In this document: piece after piece, positions 53,936-64,000 of the stretch
Layout of the letters: the number at the start of each line of letters is the position of its first letter
Numbering within the stretch: the stretch's first letter is position 1
DNA from: Bettongia penicillata ogilbyi
Lineage: Eukaryota > Chordata > Mammalia > Diprotodontia > Potoroidae
Assembly (NCBI GenBank): GCA_023548195.1
Contig: JAJHZJ010000268.1
Span: forward strand, 2,953,266-3,017,265
Length of the DNA: 64,000 nucleotides
Direction: 5' to 3'
Notes under the pieces: generated by a model
What the model was told of the DNA's origin: nothing
Seen by the model: only the letters and a program-made list of their open reading frames with translations
Databases searched by the model: none
Program-made: the position numbers and the translations under genes

Positions 53936-54486
53936 GAAAAAGAGCCAACCCATTGGCAGAGATTCCTCCTCCTGGAATTCCCTATTTCAATAAAAAGACA
54001 CGCCCAGTATCCTCCATGTTCCTATAACCTATATCTGCCTTCTAATGTCTGCCTTCTCTTCTCTACCCCTAAATGCATATTCTTTTGGGTTTCCAGATTC
54101 ACTGGCAAATTCGATAGTCTTTTTAATGTAGAAGAGATCCTGTTTGCTTCTTGGAATCCTACATTATAATACTTCTATGTTTTATCAAAGGCTTATTAAT
54201 CTTGAGCACATGAAAGTGTAACATTATGTTGAGAGCTGGTGGAAAGGGTTACTTATATTTTCCTCTTGTTGCTGTCATTGCCATTCTCTTACTAGTACTT
54301 TGTCTGTTTGTTTAGTGGAATGTTTCAGTTATGCAACTACTCAGGTCTGTCCACAAACTAATCCTGACCCCCTCCAGGGCTGATGGGAGGAATACCAGGG
54401 ATGTTTTGTGTTAAAACTAGAAGCCACATCCAGGTCTCCTAACCTTAATCCAGCAGTCTTGATTAAAGATGTAAATGCCCATCATC

Positions 54487-54688
54487 CTGAGGTGTCAAGC
54501 ACACTGACTACAACCCTCCAAAGTGTCACAGAACCAGATTAAAATGTAATTAGGAAATATTTAACAAAGTAAATGAAAATACAATAAAATAGATAACATT
54601 ACATTTTAGAAACAAGTCAATATTCAGCCCCAGGGATCTTTGTATGTATGACTCATGGACCTGGTTTCTATTTGAATTTTACAACATG
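54487..54688. mobile_element. hAT-like non-autonomous DNA transposon (copy C)
   Basis: Shares its length and internal words with copy A at 14.25 kb: CCAGATTAAAATGTAATTAG, GGAAATATTTAACAAAGTAA, CAGGGATCTTTGTATG and a final TATTTGAATTTTACAAC. The terminal repeat CTGAGGTGTCAAGC is degraded. No coding capacity. Confidence 0.75.
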
Positions 54689-54694
54689 ATCTAT

Positions 54695-54835
54695 TCAACT
54701 CGTCTTGATTTTCAGAGGAAAAAAAACTGAGGCCCAGAGAAGGGAAGCCATTTGCCTGCCCAAGGTCACACAGCCACTCGGTAATTATCAGGGCTGAGCT
54801 GACTTCCTGGCATTCCTTGAGTGTGTTACTATGTT
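54695..54835 (-). mobile_element. MIR-like SINE fragment
   Basis: GAGGCCCAGAGAAGGGAAGC, CCCAAGGTCACACAGCCACT and GGGCTGAGCTGACTTCCTGG follow reversed MIR order. Confidence 0.75.
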
Positions 54836-55084
54836 CTGGAAACCCAGCACCTACCTGTAATGCACACTGAAGGAGCCACCACAGCTGGACCGGATACTTA
54901 ATCTGCCCTTGGTGTATTCACTCATTCTGATGTAATGTCTAACTCATCATGTGATTGCCTAGGAAACCTCCTCTGGCCTGTGGGGCCATAATGGAGCTCC
55001 TCAGACCTTCCAAAGAGCCCTAAGGCAGAGACAGGTTCCCGTGGTCCTTGAAACTCAGGACTAGGGAAGATTGAGGCTCCCTAG

Positions 55085-55685
55085 GTCTCCTGCTCCTTTG
55101 AATTAGTCATTTGGGAAATATGTCTTATGCGGTCTTAGAAAAGAAACTGGAGGAGCTTGTCATTTCCAATGGAAAGGCTGATCTCTCCCAGTACCAGCAG
55201 CAGCTTTGCAAGGCAAATTCCAGGTGGTGCAGTATTTCTCCTTTTCCACTAAATCATGGTAGGTCATTAATATGCTAAAGATGCTGGAGCCAATTGGCTC
55301 CTGTGGTGGCAGCTCGGAGAAGGCTTCATGAATAATCAATGAAGCACCTGGAGGCATGAAATTTTCATAAGAAGAGTTTCTAGACTTTCACGTTTAAACA
55401 GCCGCAGCAACGCTAGGGAGGGAAGTGTAAGTGAGTGCTAGACAGGCCTGGCACTTTGAGGGGTGTCAGGAAGAAACAGCAGCAGCCCAGCTTTAAGAGA
55501 GAGCATGGATTCCATTCAAATCTCCTTTAATAACATTCATCAGCCAGGGCCAGGAATAGATTTCTGGCAGCTGCAAATTCCTTTCAGATTGAAAGCTGGG
55601 GGATGTTGGGGGAGGCACCCCAAAACACAGAGCTCCCAAGTCATGGGCTTCTACTGAATGTTACAGGACATTACATCATAAGGTG
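55085..55685. other. Candidate conserved non-coding element (strongest in window)
   Basis: About 600 repeat-free bases are denser in CpG and complex words than the surroundings. They include GTCATTAATATGCTAAAGAT, AGCCAATTGGCTCCTG (palindromic AGCCAATTGGCT), GAATAATCAATGAAGC, CAGCCGCAGCAACGC and TCTGGCAGCTGCAAATTC. The clustering of TAAT, AATCAAT and CAGCTG sites looks like a developmental enhancer. Both short frames here (55160-55357 minus and 55463-55657 plus) lack domains. No alignment was available. Confidence 0.4.
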
Positions 55686-55689
55686 TTCA

Positions 55690-55885
55690 GAAAGCCAGAT
55701 GGATGGTTCAGTGGAAAAAGATCTGGATATAGAGTCAAAGCACTGGTTCAAATACCAGTTCAGTAATTTGTACTACTTTGGACAAATTGCTTAACCTCTT
55801 AGAGTTTTAATTTCTTCATCTGTAGGTTAAGGGAACTGGCTTCAATAGCCTCTAACGTCCCTCCCAGTTAGAAATCTATGACAGT
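55690..55885 (+). mobile_element. SINE with CR1/L3-like tail
   Basis: GATGGATGGTTCAGTGGAAA, AAGCACTGGTTCAAATACCA, TTTGGACAAATTGCTTAACC and AACTGGCTTCAATAGCCTCT, ending in CCCAGTTAGAAATCTATGA. Confidence 0.8.
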
Positions 55886-56074
55886 ATTTTCAAATGCTAG
55901 GGTTTGTTTCCTAGAAATAGCCTTGATCCATCCATCTCTCTAAAGTTAGTTCAAGAATGTGTGTGTGTGTGTATGTTTATATTTCTCTTTGACCAAACAG
56001 TATCATTAATGTATTTTCACTATCTTAACCTCAAAGTCTCTCTAAGTGTCATAAGGCTCCTCATACCTGGAGAC

Positions 56075-56400
56075 AGTGTGGTAAAGTAGAAACTCCGGAG
56101 TAAAGGAAAACTGGAGCAGACCAGGGTTTTGTGGCTACTTTGTACTATGTGTGTGACCTTGGGAAAGTCATTTCCATTTTATGGGCTTTAGTTTCCTCAT
56201 CCATAAAACCATAAAACAAAGAAATTTGATTAGGCAGTCCCAAAGGTCCCTTTTAGCTCTGAATCCTGTGTGTTGGGCTCTGGACTTGAAATCAGGGAGT
56301 TCTGAGTTCAAATCTTGCTTCAAACATGACCTGAGGAAGTCACTTAATCTTTGATTCTCTGTCTCCTAAGAATGGATTTAATAAGCACATCTGCCTCAAT
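56075..56400 (+). mobile_element. Two consecutive SINEs
   Basis: First, 56.075-56.27 kb: GACAGTGTGGTAAAGTAGAA, GTGTGACCTTGGGAAAGTCA, CCTTTTAGCTCTGAATCCTG. Second, 56.27-56.40 kb: GGACTTGAAATCAGGGAGTT, CTGAGTTCAAATCTTGCTTC, GAGGAAGTCACTTAATC. Confidence 0.75.
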
Positions 56401-56404
56401 TGAG

Positions 56405-56460
56405 ATAAAATTATCCATACTATCCATATCCATAAAATTATCCATATCCATATCCATATT
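56405..56460 (+). repeat. (CCATAT)n microsatellite
   Basis: ATCCATACTATCCATATCCA and further TCCATA units, interrupted. Confidence 0.9.
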
Positions 56461-56543
56461 TGTGGTGATAATTGCCTACAATTACAGGGTGCTCAGTGTC
56501 AGCTCAGAACTGAAAAAAGGTTTTTTTCCTATAAAATAGTATT

Positions 56544-56734
56544 AACAATTCACATTTATATATCACTTTAAGGTTTGCAAAGTGATATATGTGTGTAAAG
56601 ATACATATTAATTTAAACAACATAATTTCCTCTTATTTGAGTCTCACAAATATACATATACGTATGAGTATATGTGTGTATGTATATAAATGTCACTTTG
56701 CAAATCTTAAAGTGATATATAAATATGAATTGTT
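56544..56734. repeat. 44-bp inverted repeat with 103-bp spacer
   Basis: The left arm 56544-56587 (AACAATTCACATTTATATAT...) and the reversed right arm 56691-56734 (AACAATTCATATTTATATAT...) agree at 41 of 44 bases. Both arms resemble the CORE-side end of reversed MIR-type SINEs ('cacatttatatatcactttaaggtttgcaaag'). So this is either two opposed SINE ends or an inverted duplication. Confidence 0.9.
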
Positions 56735-56739
56735 ATTAT

Positions 56740-57525
56740 TGCTATTATTATAGGAAAAAATGTTTTCTGAATTTAATCAACTCTGAGGTGACACTGGGCT
56801 CCCTGAAATTGTAGGGAGGAATCAACACAAAAGATTTTTTTCCCTACCCCCATCAGAATTTCATCCAGACCTCAGTGCTGTTTGTTTAGCAATCAATTAC
56901 AGAAGAAAAGAAAAAGAAAAAAATGGTAGTGTTGAGTCAGATAATTTTTTTTTAAGAGAGATGTTTTCTTAGTGAGATTAAAAAAAGAGACTTTACCTCC
57001 AAGGAGTCTATTTATCACATTAATGAGTAGTATCAGTTAAGTGCCCTGAGCTCTTATTTTCAGGTGTTGCTTTAAATCATTGCTAGCCTAGCTAATTTGA
57101 CTCTATTATCCCAATATTCCTTTTCAGGTCTAACAATTCATTTGTTTTGTTCTTTGTTCATTTTGATGTATGCATTTTGATATGTCAGTGGTTTGTAAAA
57201 GTAAACCATTGTGTAAACATCAAAAAATAAACATGGAGGAAAAACCTCTATTTCCAAAGTAGCTGTTTTAAGTTTTCTGACCCTAAGAGTGGTTAATGTT
57301 CTTGCCCTCTGAAATTATTTTCTATTGATTCATCTGTGTTCATTTAAAAAAAAAAATATCTCCTCAATAGATGTAAGTCCTTTGGAGTCATACGTTCTTT
57401 CCCTCTTCATTGTCTTTGTCTTTTTTTCTATATCCTTCAAGAGTAACAAAAGCCTTAGACTTAACCGTTTAAAAGCTCCTCCTTCTTTCTTAAGGATTAG
57501 AATATCATTTGGAAAAGTTAGGGCT
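56740..57525. other. Unassigned stretch, possible conserved block 57.0-57.3 kb
   Basis: ATCACATTAATGAGTAGTAT, TTTAAATCATTGCTAGCCTA and TGTATGCATTTTGATATGTC are complex and repeat-free. No gene supported. Confidence 0.3.
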
Positions 57526-57529
57526 AATT

Positions 57530-57600
57530 GTGTACAGAACACTGTGCCAGACACTGGAGATAAAAAGATGTGTAAGTCCTGTCCCAGAGGTCCTTGATAC
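57530..57600 (-). mobile_element. L2 LINE 3' terminus fragment
   Basis: ACAGAACACTGTGCCAGACA, CTGGAGATAAAAAGATGTGT and GTCCTGTCCCAGAGGTCCTT are a reversed tail. Confidence 0.6.
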
Positions 57601-57834
57601 CATATGAGACTCTCTACTTTTTGGTGGAGATGAATGTCTGACTCTTCATAAGGGGCAAGGGCAGAGATGGTATGATTAAAGTAGATCTTTGAACCCTCAA
57701 AAGTTGCTTTTCTTTTAGAAAAGCAGACCTAAGGACCTGTACAACTGGCCCTCCTGTGTATGCCAGGGTTCTTGTTGCTACACCATTCCAATGGGTTTGG
57801 GGACAGGGGTAATAGATGAATAAACCAATCCTTG

Positions 57835-58170
57835 AATGGTTTAAAATTCAGCACCACACACATTTATTTATTACACACTTCACATTGATCATTGGGTTGG
57901 GCATTAGATGGGATTGAAAGTTTAAATAAAAAGCCTCTGTCCTCATGAACCTACAGTCTAGTAGGAAAATGAGATGAGCATCAGTAACATCATGTCACTA
58001 TGACACAAATTACAGTGTGATAAACTCCGAGGACTGGTTCTATCAAGTCCTACGAGAAATTTGTGGAAACAAAGATGATTTCTGTTTGAAAGTGGAGAGG
58101 GTAAGAAAAGGAAATCAGGGAAGGTTTCATGAAGGCCTTGAAGAATGGAAAGAATTTTGATAGGTGGTTG
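57835..58170 (-). mobile_element. Probable L2 3' part, decayed
   Basis: CACACATTTATTTATTACAC, CTCTGTCCTCATGAACCTAC, AGTCTAGTAGGAAAATGAGA and GGGAAGGTTTCATGAAGGCC fit a reversed L2 tail and C-terminus at low identity. Confidence 0.45.
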
Positions 58171-58599
58171 GAAGAGAGAGGAGGAAAAGCTTGAGAAATT
58201 CTGTTTTATGAATCTATAGAAATCCCTTCTAAACTTTGGAGGAAAGCAAAGTGAATTGATAGCATTGGGGGTGGAAGATGCAAATATTTTTGGTAGAAGA
58301 CTTTATTCACACCCATGACTTCTCCCAGTCAGCTGCTCCACTACCCAGCTGATTTGGCTAACTAATTACCATTCAGGTGGAGAAGGGAGTTGAAAATCCT
58401 GTCTGCTTGTTTTGCTTATTGTAAGCTCTTTATCAAGAACAAATGGGAATAGATTGTGCCTCACGCTTAGTCAGAATATGAAAAGTTCCTTCTCTTTCCC
58501 CATCCCCTAAATGACCCTAACAATCTTCAACAGAGGACCGAACTACCATTTACCAACATGCTATAGGGGCCTTAGAGTCTTTTGACCAGGGCTCCTGTC

Positions 58600-58815
58600 C
58601 ATGGTCTACTATTTACTTATTATGCAACCCTGGGCAAGTTCTTTTCCCTTTGTGAGTCACAGTTTTAATTACTAAAAAATGAAACCATAAATATCTTACA
58701 TTTACATAGCATTTTATGGTTTTCCTACACTTTATCATATAGCCATTATTGTGTTTGATTCGCTAATATCCCTGAGAAATATATTTTATCATTATTGTTC
58801 TGGTCTTTATCTGGG
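58600..58815. mobile_element. SINE fragment (+) abutting MIR fragment (-)
   Basis: TATGCAACCCTGGGCAAGTT with GAGTCACAGTTTTAATTACT is plus-strand SINE. TTACATTTACATAGCATTTT with a diverged 'atcatatagccattattg' is a reversed MIR start. Confidence 0.55.
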
Positions 58816-58974
58816 TCAAAGTGAACTTTGGAGAAGAATTAGTAGATGGCTTAGCATTTGATACTCAGAGTACCCAGAGGCAGGAGGAAGACAGGACAGT
58901 CATACATCTAGATCTTTCTACTCTGTATATCACCTCTACTGCTGATCTCATAGGTTTGCTGTTAGGCTCAAATA

Positions 58975-59070
58975 AGATGTATATAGTTATATTACATTTA
59001 TATATATAAATAATATAGTTATATATATGTTAATATAGTCATATATATTAATTATAGTAATTACTAAACA
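58975..59070 (+). repeat. AT-rich (TATA)n run
   Basis: ATATAGTTATATATATGTTA and related units, interrupted. Confidence 0.85.
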
Positions 59071-59187
59071 GTAATTGTTTCTCTTTTACGAAGGAACCCT
59101 AAGGGTCTTCCCCTCACAGTTTGATTTTTTTGTTTTATTTTGTTATTTTTTTCTTTTCCTAAAAGGGACCATCCCTTGAGTAATTAC

Positions 59188-59452
59188 TTAAAAAGGCCTT
59201 TTCATTGAATGGGTGTATCTCACTCCAGGTGAGAGTCTGATAAGACCTTAGCCTAAAAGGGCCAAGGTCTTACATTGCATCCTGGGTCATCTCCAGTCAT
59301 CCTGATAAATATCAGACCACTGGACCCAGATGGCTCTGGAGGAGAAAGTGAGGCTGGTGACCTTGCACAGCCCTCCCTCACTCAAATCAAAGTCAACTTC
59401 ATGTCATCATGTTGAGGTCATGATCCTCTTTTAGCATGAAGGACAAACATAA
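59188..59452 (+). mobile_element. Marsupial-type SINE/repeat, full length
   Basis: GGCCTTTTCATTGAATGGGT, GATAAGACCTTAGCCTAAAA, GGGCCAAGGTCTTACATTGC, CATCTCCAGTCATCCTGATA, CCACTGGACCCAGATGGCTC, GGAGAAAGTGAGGCTGGTGA and CCCTCCCTCACTCAAATCAA end at GAAGGACAAACATAATA. Its 3' body is the one fused to a tRNA head at 38.03-38.35 kb. Confidence 0.85.
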
Positions 59453-59539
59453 TATAGTTATAAAAAGGTTGTAATTATAAAAGGCACTATATGTGTGAGA
59501 TGTACACATGTCATTCTAGAGTCCCTTCTGATAGTAGAA

Positions 59540-59735
59540 ATACATCATCATGCTGATAGAGTGGATAAGAAACTGGACTCAGAGGAAGGGAGGTCTGGAT
59601 TCAAATCTCACCTCAGACACTCTCCCATGCCGACCCTGGGTAAATGACACTGTATTTCAGTTTCCCTACCTATAAAATGAGGGGGTTGGATGAACTTGAA
59701 GGCCTTTCAGATTCATCTTAAGACCCTTAGTCCTA
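59540..59735 (+). mobile_element. SINE with CR1/L3-like tail
   Basis: TGATAGAGTGGATAAGAAAC, GGATTCAAATCTCACCTCAG, CCCTGGGTAAATGACACTGT and GGGGGTTGGATGAACTTGAA, ending in CTTTCAGATTCATCTTAAGA. Confidence 0.8.
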
Positions 59736-59739
59736 GATA

Positions 59740-60945
59740 ATCAGCTCCACTGCTGAAATTTTGGACAAGGGGAAGGGTGTGATGTAAGTGCCTAAAAGCA
59801 GCAGGAGGAAAATGAGGGTGGGATAAATGAAGAAAACAACTAGTGATAGTCATGGTGAAAAGTCATAGTAACCACCAATCAGAAGAGACCTCAGGAGTGA
59901 CCTAGTTCAATCTGTATTTGAGCAGGATTTATTTCTGCAACATCTCCAAAAGGTGATCACTTCACCTCTACTTGAAGACTCCTAAATAGAAAGTCCTCTT
60001 AAGGCAGCCATGGTCCACTGTGAGGTACTTCTATGTTTTATTTCCTCCCACTTACTCATCAGCCCCTGACCCACAGCCTAAATCACCTCTCTTTTGGAGG
60101 CTTCTCATTTAGCTTCTTTCTCTCTGGCTCCTCCTCTGTATGAGATAATAAAAAAGCACTTAGCACAATGCCTCACACATGGTATGCATTGTATAAATTA
60201 TATTCTCATCTCCACCAAGGAGATCCTCTGGTAACTTCTTACTTTGGATCATTCTTAGCTAGGTTTCCTCAAAAGACACTCTCTATCTTCATATAAGAAA
60301 CTGAAGCTAAGTAGACACTTAGATTTAAGCAATTTATAAGACATATCAAGTATAGGAAAAAGAGTGATTATAGATTGAACCCCTGATGCAGTGCCCTCCC
60401 CTCCTCCCTCAACCCTTAGCTTCCTCCCCTGTAGTTCAAATCATACAACTCTAGAAGACTCAAGACATCATGAGTTGAAGTTCTAGTACCCTGGGGACAC
60501 AACTGTGATTTCCACTTTGGGGTTAGGCAGCCTGACTTTCTCTTGGCCCCCAGCCTTTGCTGCCACCTGTTCTCTAGCCCCTGGCTCACTTCCTCTAACC
60601 TTCCAGCTCTGACTCAGGCATACTGGTGTGTTACCACTCCTGCCTTGCCCATTTTGTATCTCTACTTGGTCTGCCTCCCACAGTTCTGGTTGCTCATTTT
60701 TCAGCTGCAACCTCTGTCTACTCTTGCTGGCTTAAGGTTTCTTTCCTGCCTGACATTTCTCAAATGCTTTTTCCCTGTCCTCTTCCTTAGGACTTTTTCT
60801 TCCAGTAATCCCAGGCATAATTATAACTTGAAATTTCTGCATCAGGGACAAATTCAGTTAGGTATGGATGAGTAGGCACAGAGAGAGACAGAAAAACTAC
60901 ACTCTAGGGACAGTTGTACTTGGAAAGCGGGCGGCTTCCAATATG
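59740..60945. other. Mostly unassigned, with short SINE pieces
   Basis: A CORE tail (CTTAGCACAATGCCTCACAC) is at 60.15-60.20 kb and reversed SINE words (AAACTGAAGCTAAGTAGACA) at 60.30 kb. The GC-richer 60.48-60.88 kb part has frames on both strands without domains. Confidence 0.4.
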
Positions 60946-60954
60946 ACCAATGGT

Positions 60955-61165
60955 TCCAGGAGTCCTAATCCCTGAGGGGGAGTCAGCGCTCAGTGTCAAA
61001 AAGAGTTCTTGAAGTCACAGGACCTGAGTTCAACTCTCATCATATTCCTTATTGATTGGGTGAACTTAAGAAAGTCTCTGTGGCTCAGTTTCCTCATCTG
61101 TAAAGTAGGGGGTTGGACTGCATGGTCTCTTAGGTCTCTTCTAGCTCTAACTCTGTGATTCTACT
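60955..61165 (+). mobile_element. SINE with CR1/L3-like tail
   Basis: GAGTCAGCGCTCAGTGTCAA, GACCTGAGTTCAACTCTCAT, CTCAGTTTCCTCATCTGTAA and GGGGGTTGGACTGCATGGTC, ending in CTTCTAGCTCTAACTCTGTG. Confidence 0.85.
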
Positions 61166-61270
61166 GTGTAATCCTATGAAGTTGGAAGGTAGTAAGGGAT
61201 GCAGAATCCTGAAGAAGGGCACTGTGGCAATAGAACCTTGAGAGTAAAGAAGAGAGAGTATTGTGATACA

Positions 61271-61300
61271 ATAGATATAGATATAGATATAGATATAGAA
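61271..61300 (+). repeat. (ATAGAT)n microsatellite
   Basis: Five ATAGAT/AGATAT hexamer units. Confidence 0.95.
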
Positions 61301-61559
61301 TAATAGAAGGTAGTACCTTCTCCCACACAGTGGCCTGGAGGCAAAGCCCTATTGCTTTGCACTACTCAGGGCTCTGAGTATTGCTTAGTGCTTCTCATAT
61401 GCTGGGACCCCATGGCATTATGGGAAAGTGTATCCTATTCCTATCAGAGCATATATAGTTCTTCCTTACTGCCCTTTCTTGAGTGAAAAGGGGTGGAGAG
61501 AAAGGGTAAAAAAAAGGAAAAGAAAGGAAGCCTCAAGTAACAGTCCCTAACTCCTTACC

Positions 61560-61860
61560 AATGCCTGACATACATAAACCAAACCTAAATCTATCACTGC
61601 AATTTCCACCCATAGCTCCTAGTTAAGACCTCTGAGGCCAAGCAGAATAAAATTAAATCCCTCTTTCAAGTGATATCTCTTTAAATACTTGAAGACAACC
61701 ATCAAGGCTTCTTTAATTCTTCCTTAGGTATCCCTTGTTCCCTCAACTGATTCTCATGTTATTCTCTCCAGTCACCTAACTATTCTGAAGATACTCTTAA
61801 CTCCCTCCCTTCATAGTATCACCCTGCCTGGCAGAGAAAACATCTGTGCTTTACCCTTAC
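61560..61860 (-). mobile_element. CR1/L3 LINE 3' region
   Basis: AAATACTTGAAGACAACCAT and CAAGGCTTCTTTAATTCTTC, then a diverged 'cctcaactgattctcatg' block, are the reverse of the CR1/L3 segment present at 45.18-45.25 kb. Confidence 0.6.
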
Positions 61861-61874
61861 TTAAGTTGCTCTGC

Positions 61875-63978
61875 TAATGATGAAGCTAAGATGGTTGATT
61901 AGAGACAGTCACCCAAGTGGACTCTCCAAATACTCCACTCTGAACAACTTTAAAATAATTCTCAAATCAAATTTTGGAGTGGTAGACCCAATAAAAGGGC
62001 AGAGTGAGACATCTTTGCAGACTGAGACAACTTAGAAGGTCGGTGGGAGAGGTCTGTAATACGAGGATGGGAGTTGACCCTGAGAACTTTAGCAGCCTGA
62101 GTCATGGGCCTTGGAAGCAGCTGCTGTAACAATAGTGGCAGCAGCAACAACTTTGGGAGCTCTTAGCCCAGAGACAGTAAAGAAGGTCAGAAACAGATTA
62201 CAGGGAACCTTTCACATTGGGTGTAGTTTGTGCTGATTGACAACATTGCCCAAGGAGGAAGTCTTATAGCGGAAGGGAAAATGAGGAGGATTGCAGGTAA
62301 TGTTTGAACCTCACTTTCATTGGAATTGGTTCAAAGAGGGAAAAATATAGAGAGACTATATACATATAGTGTATATGCATATACACACAAGTATTTTATA
62401 CACACACACAAACACACACACACACACACACACACACATACTTAGTTGGGTATAAAGATCTATCTTACCCACTAGGGAAATAGGAGGGGAAGGGGATAAG
62501 AAATATTGGGGATGAGGGCAGGGAGAGCAATAATACAAGGGAAATTGGATTAAAGGAAGCAGTGTCCAAAAGTAAAACAGATTTTTTAGGAGGGACAGGA
62601 TAAAAAGTGAAAGAGAAGGACAAAGAGAAGAAAAGAAGATGGAAGGAAATACACAGTTATTAATCATAACTGAATGTGAATGAGATGAGCTCACCCATTA
62701 AAGGAAAATGAATATCAGGATGGATAAGAAACAAGAATCTGGCAATGTGTTGTTTACAACAGATTCACTTGAGACAGGAAGACACATACAGAATTAACAT
62801 AAAGGGCTGGAACAAAAAATCTACTATGCTTCAGCTGAAGTGAAAAAGACAGCAGTAAATCATGATCTTAGATAAAGCAGAAGTGAAAGTAGACCTAATT
62901 AATAGAGATAAACAGGGAAACTATATTTTGCTAAAAGTTACCATAGATAATGAAGTCATATAAAAAAAATTACAGGTAAATTTCTCAAATACATAGAAAA
63001 CTGAGTTAAATTTATAAAAATAAGAGTCATTCCCTAATTTTCAAATGGTCAAAGGATATAAACAGGCAATTTTCAGAAGAAGAAACCAAAACTATCTAAA
63101 GTCATATAAGACCATATCACTATTAATTAGAGAAATGCAAATTAAAATACCTCACAGTTATCAGAAATGACAAATAATGGAGGAGAGGAGGGAAAATAAG
63201 TAGACTATAAACTATTGGTGAAGTAGTGAACTGATCCAATCATTCTGGAGGATAATTTGGAACTCTACCCAAAGAGCTATAACACTTTTAAACCCAGTAA
63301 TACCACTACTAGACCTGTACCCCAAAGAGATCAGAGAAAAAGGAAATCTATCTATACAAACTATAGTACTTCTTTTTTGTGGTGGCAAAGAATTAAAAAT
63401 TGAAGGAATGCTCATCAGCTGGGGAATGACTGAACAAGTTGTAGCATTTGATTGTCATGGAGTTCTATTGAACTATGATCAATGATAAATGGGGTGGTTT
63501 CTTGAGAAAAAATAACAACATAGCAAGACCTATATGAACTGATGCAAAGCGAAGTGAGAAGAACGAGAAGGTCACTAAGAACAGTAACAGTAAAATAGTA
63601 ATGAAGATCAATTGTGAAAGACTTGGCTTCTTTCATCAATATGGTGATCCAAGACAACTCCAAGGGAGTTTTGATGAAAAATATGAAATACACATAGAGA
63701 GAGAGAATTAATGAACTATGAGTGCAAATTGAAAGATAATTTTCTTGCTTTATTTTCCTTGGTTTTTTGTGAAATAGCTAAAATGAAAATGTTTTTATGA
63801 TTTCATAGGTATAGTTGATAACATTTTGTTTGCTTTCTCAGTGGGTGGAGGAAGGATAAGAGAGAGGGAGGAAGAAAATTTGCAATTCAAAAATTTAAAA
63901 GAAAAGAATATTAAAAATAAACAAATGATAAAAAAGGAAATAAATAACATGCTTGTTGATTGACTTAAAAAAAGAAAT
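61875..63978 (+). mobile_element. Internally deleted L1 (5' UTR, EN piece, ORF2 end, 3' UTR)
   Basis: The L1-type 5' end is GAAGCTAAGATGGTTGATTA. CTCAAATCAAATTTTGGAGT and a G-rich leader with a (CA)n run (62399-62438) follow. 62.66-62.97 kb is L1 endonuclease text: GTGAATGAGATGAGCTCACC, CCAGATTCACTTGAGAC-like, and GTAGACCTAATTAATAGAGA. At about 62975 it jumps to the last part of ORF2: CTCAAATACATAGAAAACTG, GAACTGATCCAATCATTCTG, GCATTTGATTGTCATGGAGT. The whole RT palm is absent. A 3' UTR and A-rich tail follow. Flanks AAGTTGCTCTGC (61863-61874) and GAGTTACTCTGC (63979-63990) could be a target duplication, 10 of 12. It cannot be autonomous. Confidence 0.75.
62399..62438 (+). repeat. (CA)n microsatellite
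   Basis: About 19 CA units with one AA interruption, inside the L1 leader. Confidence 0.95.
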
Positions 63979-64000
63979 GAGTTACTCTGCCCCTCTTTAA

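Noticed and set aside
55160..55657. Short frames inside the 55-kb candidate element
   Set aside because: Both are short and lack domains. The conserved look of the DNA is better explained as regulatory.
60543..60875. 110-residue hydrophobic frame in GC-richer DNA
   Set aside because: There is no domain, no conserved residue pattern and a competing frame on the other strand.
61875..63978. Endogenous retrovirus
   Set aside because: No long terminal repeats, primer-binding site or gag/pol motifs. The words match L1 ORF2 and its 3' UTR.

Overview
This is AT-rich, CpG-poor vertebrate nuclear DNA. I find no supportable host protein-coding exon, CpG island or functional RNA gene. The repeat content points to a marsupial (metatherian) genome. 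It has tRNA-derived SINEs whose heads resemble GGGCAGCTAGGTGG, with CORE/MIR-type bodies; very many L2 and CR1/L3 LINE pieces on both strands; RTE (BovB-like) LINE fragments; an ORF1-only half-L1 (HAL1); and L1 3' ends of the type I associate with marsupials. There is no Alu or B1, and the one 7SL-derived sequence is a near full-length retropseudogene. Family names come from memory of consensus sequences, not from a search, and the species cannot be named.

Layout. 0-5.1 kb: a minus-strand L2 interrupted by an RTE-like reverse-transcriptase fragment and a tetranucleotide array, then a BovB-like RTE copy with a (TG)n array inside its open frame. 5.1-13.5 kb: L2 3' ends, SINEs (one nested in an L2 tail with a target-site duplication), a CR1/L3 3' end and decayed RTE endonuclease. 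13.5-21 kb: two adjacent hAT-like non-autonomous DNA transposons, one of them palindromic, plus SINEs, L2 and RTE fragments. 21.4-27.2 kb: a full-length HAL1 followed by an old L1 ORF2 remnant. 27-37 kb: L1 3' ends, SINEs, L2 copies containing microsatellites, and a long pyrimidine tract. 37-39.6 kb: L2 reverse-transcriptase region, then another LINE ORF split by a SINE with an exact 8-bp duplication. 41-49 kb: long minus-strand L2s, an RTE RT domain and a CR1/L3 3' end. 49-61 kb: dense SINEs, the 7SL pseudogene, a third hAT copy and a 44-bp inverted repeat. 61.9-64 kb: an internally deleted L1.

Between the repeats lie several low-repeat islands (for example 6.8-7.3, 12.9-13.1, 16.9-17.5, 31.4-31.8, 39.8-40.2, 47.9-48.3 and 55.1-55.7 kb). 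Their base composition and homeodomain- or E-box-like words make them candidates for conserved non-coding regulatory DNA. The window is best read as intergenic or intronic sequence. Its biology is transposon succession, nesting and microsatellite birth, with possible enhancers between the repeats; no genes here work together.
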